A DNA stretch of 37,448 bases, taken from the IMG/VR virus record IMGVR_UViG_3300027498_000076, positions 1 through 37,448 of that record; one strand, written 5' to 3'. The position numbers and the translations under genes are program-made. This document shows, in pieces, positions 30,032-37,448 of the stretch. Under the pieces are notes generated by a model, which worked only from the letters and a program-made list of their open reading frames with translations, was not told the origin of the DNA and ran no database searches. Position 1 is the stretch's first letter, and the number at the start of each line of letters is the position of its first letter. Source of the stretch: a virus.

Positions 30032-31959
30032 AAAAACTAATCTACATATTATCAATCCTTTTCGCTTTTTCCTTACAAGGGCAAAATTGCGAATTGAAAG
30101 GCGATGCTGGCGAATTGTGCAATTGTGCAGGAGCGAGCCACAACGACGAAGCCGACAGGAAGTTTGAACGCTTATTTCTTGCTTCTCCGATTGACGAGCG
30201 TGAAAGCAGTAGCGTTGAGACACCTATTATTACGGAAGTATTACAGCACTTTCCAATGTCATTTTCTTTTCGATTCGAAGCAGGAAAAGCGGACGGATTC
30301 ACGTACTACATCTATCAAGGCGACAAACGCCTAATAGCTAAAGCACTAAGAGGTGACAGAAGTACAACTTCGTATCTAAGTGCAGAAGATTTGCAGCTAA
30401 CAGATTATGATACGCCTTTGACAGTTCAAATCAAAGCAAGGTACAAAGGCAAGGAGAGCAAGAAAGGGAGTATTGAGGTTATGCCGATTAAGAGGAAGCC
30501 ACTTGCACACAAATCTTATGAATTTCAATATAGATGGAATCGTGAATATGGTATTGATGGCAGAACAGGCGACAGGACAGAAGGGTGGACGCAAGCAGAA
30601 ATAAACGAATTAGAGCCAAAGGTGAAATATATCATTAAATGGCTTGAAAAAGCCTATGGCAATCCTGCCAGCGACTTACCTTTTGTATTTACAAAATTCG
30701 AGAACTCTTCTAAGGCATATAAAATTCCTGCTTATGGAGAGCTTAGGTTTTCAAAAGATATTGATATTCGACTGTTGGGTCACGAATTAGACCATGCTTG
30801 GTGGTGTCCTACGAATCTCACTGTTGATGCCAATTGGAAGTATGATAGTGCCAATAGTTTCTTAGAAGAAAGCAGGGCTGAATATATTGGTCGCCAGATT
30901 GCAAATGAATATAATTGGAACGGTCATCTATATGACTACTATAATACGTCTGCAATAAGAGCCAATGAATTCTTTTTTGCAGATGGTGCAATGAATGAGC
31001 AGTACGTTCAATATGGAATTGGTGCAGAAGCTGTGAAAAAGATGGAATACTCAATACCTGATATTATTTCAAATTTCTATGAAATAGTTTGTACATCACT
31101 CACCAGAAATCCAGAGACAATAACAAAGGACTGGATTCGCTACAAGTTGATTGAAGCAAGCGAGGGAGAAAGAGTTGAGGGAATGGGGTTTGCTGATTGG
31201 TACGATGCTCAACACATATTTGATGGGGGCGTTTTTGAAGGGGAGAGAATTTACCAAACTATCGATTATACAAGTATTAATGATTTAGAGACTTTATGTG
31301 AGAATCGATTTTACCTGATAGATGTATTTGATAATGGGAATGCTTGGGAATCTGATGATGGACAGAAATACAATAAGAATGGAGAGATAGGACATATTAG
31401 GGTAACAAAACATTCTGGTGAAGTTGTATTTGATGAAGATTTACAAATTACACCGATTGAGCATAAAAGAAAAATAGGAAAGGTGCGTATCACCCTATCA
31501 TCAGCAGATGAAGAAAATAGTTTTACTTCTCGTCGAAGCAATTTCGATGACCATCACATAATCTTTGTAGAACCAGAACTGAACCTTTACAAGATTGAGG
31601 TAGAGTTCGGAGAAAATACATTAAAGACTTATCGAATTTTTGGAAATATTGACGATGAATCTGACCTGATACTTGTTGGAGTACCTAATGTACGAAATGG
31701 CACATTATGGACAACCGGTGATGATGGATTTGATTTGGAAAACGGCGTTGCCGTCGTGAATAACTTCGAGGGCGGAGAATTGGCGACAAACTTTGGCACA
31801 AGAATTCTACCAACAAGCAAATACACTCAACACGTCATCTTTGAAGGGCAAAAAGCACCAACAGAAGAAACGCCAACAGAAACAACACCTGAAGAAGGCT
31901 GCGAAAACGAAGTAATCTTAAAAGAATTGAGACGGCTTATAAACAAATTTGAAAACTAA
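30028..31959 (+). CDS. Secreted zinc metalloprotease (HExxH)
   Basis: A 643-residue protein with a signal peptide (MKKLIYILSILFAFSLQGQ). An Ig-like beta region precedes the catalytic domain, in which LLGHELDHAWWCP supplies the HExxH zinc motif (His252, Glu253, His256). The glutamates in FLEESRAEYIGRQIA (Glu281 or Glu285) are spaced like the third ligand of gluzincin peptidases. The C-terminal part is beta-rich and ends with a Thr/Pro/Glu linker and a helix (NEVILKELRRLINKFEN). It is coupled to the secreted Cys-rich gene by an ATGA overlap and precedes the capsid gene. A likely role is cleavage of host envelope or extracellular protein during release or superinfection control; its substrate is unknown. 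Confidence 0.75.
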   Translation: MKKLIYILSILFAFSLQGQNCELKGDAGELCNCAGASHNDEADRKFERLFLASPIDERESSSVETPIITEVLQHFPMSFSFRFEAGKADGFTYYIYQGDKRLIAKALRGDRSTTSYLSAEDLQLTDYDTPLTVQIKARYKGKESKKGSIEVMPIKRKPLAHKSYEFQYRWNREYGIDGRTGDRTEGWTQAEINELEPKVKYIIKWLEKAYGNPASDLPFVFTKFENSSKAYKIPAYGELRFSKDIDIRLLGHELDHAWWCPTNLTVDANWKYDSANSFLEESRAEYIGRQIANEYNWNGHLYDYYNTSAIRANEFFFADGAMNEQYVQYGIGAEAVKKMEYSIPDIISNFYEIVCTSLTRNPETITKDWIRYKLIEASEGERVEGMGFADWYDAQHIFDGGVFEGERIYQTIDYTSINDLETLCENRFYLIDVFDNGNAWESDDGQKYNKNGEIGHIRVTKHSGEVVFDEDLQITPIEHKRKIGKVRITLSSADEENSFTSRRSNFDDHHIIFVEPELNLYKIEVEFGENTLKTYRIFGNIDDESDLILVGVPNVRNGTLWTTGDDGFDLENGVAVVNNFEGGELATNFGTRILPTSKYTQHVIFEGQKAPTEETPTETTPEEGCENEVILKELRRLINKFEN

Positions 31960-31976
31960 GAAATATACTTATAAAC

Positions 31977-33143
31977 ATGAAAACTATTCCTATTCAAAAA
32001 ACAAAGGTTCATGTGGTGCTACTTAGAGCCAATGTTGGCTCACTCATCACGACAATCAACAACGACTCAACGACTCAGCGTCAGGTCATTTTTGAACCGA
32101 TGTTCACCCACAACAATCCATTGAACATGGATAGTTATCTGTACAGGGTATTTAGAAATGTTGAGAAAAAAATCCCAATGACCTACATTGGAGGTACTAA
32201 GATTGTGATGGGTGCGCCACAGCGATGTAATAAAAAGTACATTAGCGGCTCAACTGGCAGACAAGGAGAGTTAAACGTCTGTGATTGGGCGACTTATCTC
32301 AAGCAATGTATTGATGAGTTTTTGCCTTGCATGGAAGACTACATTTCTGGAGAATTAAAAGGACTCCGTTTTTGGTCGGATAACCAAAAAGCTCGTGCTT
32401 TCTGGTTTGCCTTTACTAGTTGGATTCGGAATTCTTTGCAAAACAATATTTATCAATCCATCTGGTTTGGTGACACTAATTTAGAGTTAAAAGACTGGAA
32501 ACATTGCCCGAATCTCACTGACAAAGAAAATCAACGCCTGTTTTTCATGCTTAGTCGTTGCAAAGGGATTTGGCAAGATCTATTGGAGCATGGAAGAATT
32601 TTCCTTGATATTCCGAAAGGTGAGCTTCCCGAAGAATACGCAATCACCCTTTTTGAAAAAATGTGGAAAAAACGTTCTTTGCTTCTGAAAACATTCCCAA
32701 AGAACCAGATTTGTTTTGTTGTATCTGAAAGCGTTTTTGATAACTACATTGATTGTCTCAAAGACCCTAAAGGACAAATTAGCGAAACCTACAACTTGTT
32801 CATTAATGGGACGCCAATAGATGGAGTCTACAAATGGTGCGGCGTAAATGTGATAAGAAAATCTGATTGGGACTTTTTTGATATGGCGTACATGTGCCAA
32901 GAGGAAGATGATCAGTACCATAGAGCTATATTAACAGCGCACAATAACTTTGGAGTCGGTACTAATATTCGTTCAACAGTGCCGCAAATGGAAATTTGGC
33001 AAGGATCAAGGGAAGCTCTTAACCACGAATGGATGTATTCAGAAAGCGAGTTTAAAATTGGTGGCGGTCTTGTTAATCCAGAACTTTCTGTCGCTGCCCG
33101 AACTGGCGCAAATTCAGACAGCAAAAAATTAATTGCCTTATAA
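31977..33143 (+). CDS. Major capsid protein
   Basis: A 388-residue protein with the pattern of Bacteroidota phage major capsid proteins: an N-terminal arm, a helical middle (EFLPCMEDYISGELKGLRFW), the P-domain-like strand region (KNQICFVVSESVFDNYIDCL, YNLFINGTPIDGVYKWCGVN, VIRKSDWDFFDM), and a typical C-terminal segment (AILTAHNNFGVGTNIRSTVP). The position after the protease/scaffold gene supports this, although two exported proteins and an Ig protein lie between. The fold is presumably HK97-like. It is unusually rich in cysteine (about 10). Confidence 0.8.
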   Translation: MKTIPIQKTKVHVVLLRANVGSLITTINNDSTTQRQVIFEPMFTHNNPLNMDSYLYRVFRNVEKKIPMTYIGGTKIVMGAPQRCNKKYISGSTGRQGELNVCDWATYLKQCIDEFLPCMEDYISGELKGLRFWSDNQKARAFWFAFTSWIRNSLQNNIYQSIWFGDTNLELKDWKHCPNLTDKENQRLFFMLSRCKGIWQDLLEHGRIFLDIPKGELPEEYAITLFEKMWKKRSLLLKTFPKNQICFVVSESVFDNYIDCLKDPKGQISETYNLFINGTPIDGVYKWCGVNVIRKSDWDFFDMAYMCQEEDDQYHRAILTAHNNFGVGTNIRSTVPQMEIWQGSREALNHEWMYSESEFKIGGGLVNPELSVAARTGANSDSKKLIAL

Positions 33144-33162
33144 ATTAAATTTCAAAATAAAT

Positions 33163-33825
33163 ATGAAAAAAATATATAAAAAAGAAGATATTGAGGTAGT
33201 TGGGCAAAAAAAAGTTCACGTACTTTTGTTTCTTTCGAATTACAAACTCGGCACAACAACAGCCGATGGTGCAAAAAATTGCAAAAGCTGTAAAGCAGGT
33301 GTTGCAGCCATCTATCTTAATGAAAAATCCAATGTAGATGGCTATGTCTTAGATATTGACGGGTCTATTCGTGCCACTTTTATAAATCCTGCACAGCCTG
33401 AGCCACGGTTTAAATGTTACGAGTTTGAAGAAGACACGGCTTACTGGACACAGACCTACACAACAAAAAATAAAGGCTGTAACTCAAATATTGCACATAA
33501 AATTGAGTTCAAGGAAAGCTGTATGTCAATTGAAATGTGGGAACTCCTAACTTCCCTTCAAGATGAATCTTGTTGTGGAATGTTGGCAATCGTGAAAGAT
33601 TGCAACGGCAAATACTGGCAGGTAGGAGCTGACTACGACGAAACGCCTGGGCTTACGGCACGAGAAGCATTTATTTGTAGTAAATTGTATTTGGCAGATG
33701 GAACATCAACAACCACAGGAGTGAATCCAGAAAATGATTCCAACGAAGGAGTAATTACGCTCAATACAACAACCCAAAAATGGGCGAGATGCATCCAAGC
33801 GGGTGCGTTCCCAATTGCGGCTTAA
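33163..33825 (+). CDS. Cys-rich structural protein, decoration or tail-tube candidate
   Basis: The frame opens at 33133 but ATG 33163 is the natural start (MKKIYKKEDIEVVGQKKVHV), 20 bp after the capsid stop, giving 220 residues. The product is beta-rich with some 12 cysteines (NCKSCKAG, ESCCGM). The stretch GKYWQVGADYDETPGLTARE suggests a tube-like or decoration fold. Not recognised by family. Confidence 0.55.
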   Translation: MKKIYKKEDIEVVGQKKVHVLLFLSNYKLGTTTADGAKNCKSCKAGVAAIYLNEKSNVDGYVLDIDGSIRATFINPAQPEPRFKCYEFEEDTAYWTQTYTTKNKGCNSNIAHKIEFKESCMSIEMWELLTSLQDESCCGMLAIVKDCNGKYWQVGADYDETPGLTAREAFICSKLYLADGTSTTTGVNPENDSNEGVITLNTTTQKWARCIQAGAFPIAA

Positions 33826-33862
33826 ACCATATTTTTAATTTTTTGAAAACTCATATAAAGCT

Positions 33863-34294
33863 ATGAATAATAAATATCGGGTTAATCCAGATGGTAGTCC
33901 GCAGATACATACAGACAATCTATTTAGAGGAAGGTCTATCATAATTGCTGCCGAACCGTTAAGAGCTGGAGCCTATAAAGATAAGCCTGTCGCCACCCAA
34001 AAGGAGCTTAAAGCGATTCACTTAGCCTATCCTGGTCTTTACAGTGGGCTAATTTTGCGACCTGACAATGAGGTGAAGAATGAGCAAGATGATTTGGTGG
34101 ACAAGTTACTTGAGCAGTTGGAGGCCAAGGAGAAAGAGGAAGCAATGATCAGGGAAGCAGAAGACAAGGCGAGAAAGAAATTTGAAGACAAGGTGAAGCG
34201 ATTAGCTAAAGAAGCCGAGGATAGAGCCAAAGCGGAAATGGAAGCGGCAAGGGCCAAGGAGGAAGGGAATAAGACTGGTAATGAAGGGGAATAA
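33863..34294 (+). CDS. Head-associated protein with C-terminal coiled coil
   Basis: A 143-residue protein. The N-terminal ~65 residues form a small mixed domain (YRVNPDGSPQIHTDNLFRGR, KAIHLAYPGLYSGLILRP). The rest is a charged helix (DKLLEQLEAKEKEEAMIREA, KARKKFEDKVKRLAKEAEDR), a likely coiled coil. Not recognised; its place before the portal suggests an accessory head or internal scaffold protein. Confidence 0.6.
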   Translation: MNNKYRVNPDGSPQIHTDNLFRGRSIIIAAEPLRAGAYKDKPVATQKELKAIHLAYPGLYSGLILRPDNEVKNEQDDLVDKLLEQLEAKEKEEAMIREAEDKARKKFEDKVKRLAKEAEDRAKAEMEAARAKEEGNKTGNEGE

Positions 34295-34307
34295 TAATTG
34301 ATTATTT

Positions 34308-35768
34308 ATGGCGAAAAAACGCTCAAATAGAAAAAGGGGAAATCAAAATAGGAGCAAAGAAATCCAGCATGAAAATGCTGGATTTCTTTTGCCTGTTAAA
34401 AACATAGCTCCTTCTGCCCCATTGCCAACAGAAGATGATGGTACTCATAACACCAATCGTTATGATTATCATCGTTGGTATAACAATGGAACTGATTTTG
34501 TCAGAAATCTTCAATGTCTTGCAGAACTTTCTCCGACACGTTCAGCTTGTATTGGAGATAAAACTTGGCTATCAATGGGAGATGGCTTCACTATTAATCG
34601 TAGAAGCCGTTCAGGTATTTTTGCAGCTTTTCAATTTTTCAAAGAGCATATTGTTGGCATTGAAGATAAGGGTAGAGATTTGGTTGCAGACTTCTTGGAG
34701 TCTAAGAACAATGACGGTGAAAACCTGTATGAATTACTAGAACAATCTTTCAGGAATTATTACGGACTTGGAAATGTTGTTGTTGAACTTGTTAGAGGGT
34801 CGGTTTTAGGGGAGCGATATTTTAAGGTATATGTTCACCAAATAGCTGACTGTGTTTTGTCTAAGCCAAAAAAGCAGAGGGGAAAACAATATGTGCTAAT
34901 TGCCAAAAAGAAAAATGTCTTTTCTTCTAACGGACACCCTCCAACAAAAATACGATTAGGAGAGTGGGAGCGAAATGGAAAAGAGGAGCGTATGGCAATT
35001 TGGATAAAAGATGAGAAGATAGGACGTAAAATTTATGGTGTTCCTTCAGGAGCGTCATCTATTAAATGGCAAATGTTAGAATGTCTTTCTCCTTGTCATG
35101 TTATTCGTCGGGTTGAGGACGGTTTTGCCGCAGATACTTTTATCGAATTGGTTGAGCGAAAAACGCTCACTAAAAAACAGCAAAAAGCCATTAAAGATAT
35201 GTTTCTCCAAAAGTTTACCAATATGGAGATTGAAGGATTGGAAGATGTGCAGAAGGAGAGTGTTATTACCCGATTTGTTCAGGATCCAGAGATGTTCTCT
35301 AAAGTGCACAATCTGCAACGTAATGATGATTATAGTTACATCAAAGAGTCTCTTTTAGATGCAGAGCGTAATATCTTAAAGTCGGAACATTGGTCGCCTA
35401 TTTTATTAGGTGTTTCAAAGAATAATTCCATTGGGCGAAGTAGAGAAATATCGGATGCCATTAATTTGGCAACAATAAAGATAATTAGGCCCACTCAAAA
35501 TAAAATATTAAGCAGATTTATAAATACTGCTTTGAGAGAATGGGGGCAGTGGATGGGTCATGATAAATCTATTAGTGGATATAGTGTAGATGTTTCAAAA
35601 GGCATTAATCCATTTGTGGAAATGAATCCATCTGGTACCATGACTATTAATGAAGTTCGAGCGATGAATGGAATGCCACCGCTTTCTGATGCCAAAGGGA
35701 ATTTGCGACCAGAAGGTTTTGAACTTGCTACTCTTAGACAAACCAATCAAAATGTCAAAGTCAGTTAA
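34308..35768 (+). CDS. Portal protein
   Basis: A 486-residue protein with the pattern of phage portals: basic N-terminus, then SPTRSACIGDKTWLSMGDGF and SFRNYYGLGNVVVELVRG (wing strands), the stem-type region (ALREWGQWM, preceded by RPTQNKILSRFINT), and a C-terminal crown-like segment with MTINEVRAMNGMPPL. The PxxxNxxR-like ending MTINEVRAMNGMPPLSD is common in portals. It forms the dodecameric ring through which TerL packages DNA. Its gene lies after the capsid rather than before it, a rearranged order. Confidence 0.8.
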   Translation: MAKKRSNRKRGNQNRSKEIQHENAGFLLPVKNIAPSAPLPTEDDGTHNTNRYDYHRWYNNGTDFVRNLQCLAELSPTRSACIGDKTWLSMGDGFTINRRSRSGIFAAFQFFKEHIVGIEDKGRDLVADFLESKNNDGENLYELLEQSFRNYYGLGNVVVELVRGSVLGERYFKVYVHQIADCVLSKPKKQRGKQYVLIAKKKNVFSSNGHPPTKIRLGEWERNGKEERMAIWIKDEKIGRKIYGVPSGASSIKWQMLECLSPCHVIRRVEDGFAADTFIELVERKTLTKKQQKAIKDMFLQKFTNMEIEGLEDVQKESVITRFVQDPEMFSKVHNLQRNDDYSYIKESLLDAERNILKSEHWSPILLGVSKNNSIGRSREISDAINLATIKIIRPTQNKILSRFINTALREWGQWMGHDKSISGYSVDVSKGINPFVEMNPSGTMTINEVRAMNGMPPLSDAKGNLRPEGFELATLRQTNQNVKVS

Positions 35769-36423
35769 AAAAAAAGGAATATTTGATTTTTACAAAAATC
35801 TAATTACTCCTGATGAAGTCAAATCAAAGGGGCCATTCTCAAAAACATATGACCCAAATTTGGTATGTCCTTTCATCCCTGTTGTTGTCGGAAGTTGGTG
35901 TGATTGTTTTGGATTGGAGTTTCTAATGGAGGTGTATAAACACAAATGCGAGAACTGGGAAAATGATGTGCAGCCTGAACCAGAAGGGATTTTTGGAGGA
36001 TGTGGGTATTTCCAGTATATGTGGGAGACTTTCATGTGTCCTTTTTTGGCTTTTGCTATTGCCCGAAAAAATCTATATCCTTCTACATACCGCCATACGT
36101 CGAAGGGAACGGCTAAATTGGATGATGGGTCAATGAAAGCACTTGATGGCAAAGAGCTTGCCACCTATAGTCGGGAGCTGCAAACTGATGTACAGATTCT
36201 TTTTAACAACCTCCATCAATTTCTTTGTCAATTTCCAGAAGGGTACTCTAATTATTTAGGACTTCCAAAAGTGGAGACAGGGGGATGTGGGACTGAGGAA
36301 AACAATAATTGTGCTACAGAACCGACAGGCGGTTTTGCCTTTGAAATTCCAACGGATAAGAAAGAGGAGAAAAAGGGATGTTGTAAAAAAAGAAAGTCAA
36401 AACAGAAAAAGTGGTACACATGA
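35752..36423 (+). CDS. Head-tail adaptor-like Cys-rich protein
   Basis: The frame is open from 35668, but ATG 35752 (MSKSVKKKGIFDFYKNLITP) overlaps the portal stop by 17 nt and is the probable start, giving 223 residues. It is Cys-rich (VGSWCDCFGLEF, GGCGYFQYMWETFMCPF) with helical segments (LQTDVQILFNNLHQFLCQF) and ends in a basic Cys tail (KKGCCKKRKSKQKKW). Adaptor-type proteins often follow the portal. Not recognised more precisely. Confidence 0.55.
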   Translation: MSKSVKKKGIFDFYKNLITPDEVKSKGPFSKTYDPNLVCPFIPVVVGSWCDCFGLEFLMEVYKHKCENWENDVQPEPEGIFGGCGYFQYMWETFMCPFLAFAIARKNLYPSTYRHTSKGTAKLDDGSMKALDGKELATYSRELQTDVQILFNNLHQFLCQFPEGYSNYLGLPKVETGGCGTEENNNCATEPTGGFAFEIPTDKKEEKKGCCKKRKSKQKKWYT

Positions 36424-36656
36424 GAAAGGTGGTACAAAAAATAGCAGAAACTGTTGCAGAAAATTTAGGAGAGTTGGTATCTAAGCAGGAGCGATACCGT
36501 CGGCTTTCAATTTGCCTGAAGAACACCTGTGAAAAATTGAATGAAAAAGAAGAGTGTGAGGGGTGTTGGTGTAAAGTGAGAGAAAAAACGAAATACAAAA
36601 CTATTGAATTACCAGGTAAAACGGTAATAATTCATTGTCCAGCCAAGCTATGGTAA
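36420..36656 (+). CDS. Small Cys-rich protein, 78 aa
   Basis: ATG 36420 overlaps the previous stop as ATGA; a GTG nine bases upstream is an alternative. The product has an N-terminal helix (RKVVQKIAETVAENLGELVS) and a Cys cluster (KNTCEKLNEKEECEGCWCKV) that may bind zinc or form disulfides, followed by a short strand pair (YKTIELPGKTVIIHCPAKLW). Not recognised. Confidence 0.55.
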   Translation: MRKVVQKIAETVAENLGELVSKQERYRRLSICLKNTCEKLNEKEECEGCWCKVREKTKYKTIELPGKTVIIHCPAKLW

Positions 36657-36662
36657 AATATT

Positions 36663-36860
36663 ATGAATAAATTGAAAACAACATATAATTACTTATTAGA
36701 AAAAGCAGGTGCTTGGTGGGCAGGACTGTGTTGTTGGAGTTTGTCTCTTGCAGATGTAATCCAATATATTCAATTTACAACAGCATTACTAGGATTTTTC
36801 TTTATGGCTGTACAAATCATCTATTGGTGGAAACACCGAAATAACAATAATAATGGATAA
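36663..36860 (+). CDS. Putative holin (small membrane protein)
   Basis: A 65-residue protein with a hydrophobic N-terminal segment (AGAWWAGLCCWSLSLADV) and a clear transmembrane helix (FTTALLGFFFMAVQIIYWW), followed by a basic/Asn tail. Size, two membrane segments, charged end and position one gene before the endolysin fit a holin. It overlaps the next gene by 8 nt. Confidence 0.55.
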   Translation: MNKLKTTYNYLLEKAGAWWAGLCCWSLSLADVIQYIQFTTALLGFFFMAVQIIYWWKHRNNNNNG

Positions 36861-37086
36861 TCAAGATTTTATATATGAGCTTTTAGGGCTTGTTTTAGCA
36901 CTTTATGAAATTGTAGTGGCTTATTACCCAACAGTAAAGAATTATTCTGCAATTACAGCAATATTCAAGGTATTACGTCTTGTTTTGCCAAATAGAAAGT
37001 CGGGAGGTGGTCATCACAGACTCAAAGAGAAAACTCGGCTTGAGCCAATTAGAGGAATTAAGAAACTTTTAAGAAAGGCATCATGA
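36853..37086 (+). CDS. Small lysis-cassette protein
   Basis: A 77-residue protein with a hydrophobic N-terminal helix (IYELLGLVLALYEIVVAYYP) and a basic C-terminus (GGGHHRLKEKTRLEPI). It resembles small proteins with a conserved YPTVKNYSAI core that precede endolysin genes in Bacteroidota phages. It may be a second holin component or a spanin-like accessory protein; the ATGA-type overlap with the endolysin (37083) supports membership of the lysis cassette. Confidence 0.55.
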   Translation: MDNQDFIYELLGLVLALYEIVVAYYPTVKNYSAITAIFKVLRLVLPNRKSGGGHHRLKEKTRLEPIRGIKKLLRKAS

Positions 37087-37448
37087 CACTATCGAATAAG
37101 CAAAGAATATTTACCAGGAATATTTCCCTACTTATACAATTTGCCTACTCAATAGGGTATGAGGGTGTATTGGCAGAAGTAGCCCGAACAGATTATCAAC
37201 AAGAAAGGTATGTTGAACTTGGGTTAAGTAAAACGTTAAACTCTCTCCATAAAAAAAGATTGGCAGGAGATATTTTCTTTTTCAAAATTGGAGGTAAAAA
37301 AGTTATTGAAAATAAAGAAGAGCTTCAGCAAATTGGCGATTTTTGGGAGTTTCTTCATCCTCAAAATGAGTGGGGAGGAAATTGGAACTCTTTTTATGAT
37401 TCGCCACATTATCAAATGAATGAGAATCGTGCAAGAAAATCAAAGTAG
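37083..37448 (+). CDS. Endolysin, M15-type peptidase
   Basis: A 121-residue protein matching phage M15 (VanY/L-Ala-D-Glu-type) endopeptidases: SLHKKRLAGDIFFF carries the zinc ligands His56 and Asp63 of the SxHxxGxAxD-type motif, GDFWEFLHPQNEWGGNW is the conserved middle, and YDSPHYQM holds the third ligand His109. It would cut peptide cross-bridges in host peptidoglycan. It has no signal peptide, so it needs the holin upstream. The stop codon is the last three bases of the window. Confidence 0.87.
   Translation: MTLSNKQRIFTRNISLLIQFAYSIGYEGVLAEVARTDYQQERYVELGLSKTLNSLHKKRLAGDIFFFKIGGKKVIENKEELQQIGDFWEFLHPQNEWGGNWNSFYDSPHYQMNENRARKSK

Overview
This window is most of the genome of a tailed phage or prophage (siphovirus type) of a member of the Bacteroidota. 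The host assignment rests on AT-rich DNA, a repressor-region promoter element matching the Bacteroidota -7 consensus TAnnTTTG, A-rich translation starts with few Shine-Dalgarno sequences, a DUF4468-type secreted protein, and several structural proteins of the kind seen in Bacteroidota prophages. No integrase, tRNA, rRNA, CRISPR array or IS element was found. The right edge coincides with the stop codon of the endolysin gene, and the left edge cuts a small HTH gene, so the window is probably one slice of a longer or circular genome.

Layout. Bases 1-2014: end of a helix-turn-helix gene, a bidirectional terminator, two leftward accessory genes (one unknown, one secreted DUF4468 type) with a pair of inverted ~90 bp repeats between them, and a leftward XRE-like repressor with a coiled-coil tail. 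Bases 2015-2180 form the divergent control region with three TTCTAAAAAA boxes. Bases 2181-8050 are the rightward early region: a small HTH protein, small unknown genes often separated by terminators, a probable OB-fold protein, and a replication initiator whose gene contains 22-bp iterons, followed by a helicase-loader-like gene. It ends in a non-coding, hairpin-rich stretch. Bases 8055-9291 hold a ParB-like/DNA methyltransferase gene broken by two indels around its DPPY motif. Bases 9313-11124 encode the small and large terminase.

Bases 11137-24593 are the neck and tail module: a tail-chaperone-like gene with a T TTT TTT slippery site and a -1 frame extension, a winged-helix/DUF2158 protein, neck-type proteins, a retropepsin-like aspartic protease, a 1772-residue tape measure protein and a baseplate-like protein. 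A lipoprotein, an unknown gene and an HTH gene follow, then two tandem terminators. Bases 25591-36656 are the head module in an unusual order: ClpP-like protease/scaffold, Ig-like protein, a secreted Cys-rich DUF11 protein, a secreted zinc metalloprotease, major capsid protein, two further structural proteins, portal and an adaptor-like protein. Bases 36663-37448 are the lysis cassette: two small membrane proteins and an M15-type endolysin.

The most notable points are: iterons whose copy number sets whether the replication initiator is one protein or two; the methyltransferase broken exactly at its catalytic motif; the probable programmed frameshift; the aspartic protease inside the tail operon; two Sec-exported proteins, one a metalloprotease, translationally coupled to the capsid protease operon; and a general cysteine richness of the virion proteins. 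All functional calls come from reading motifs by eye; no database search was possible.
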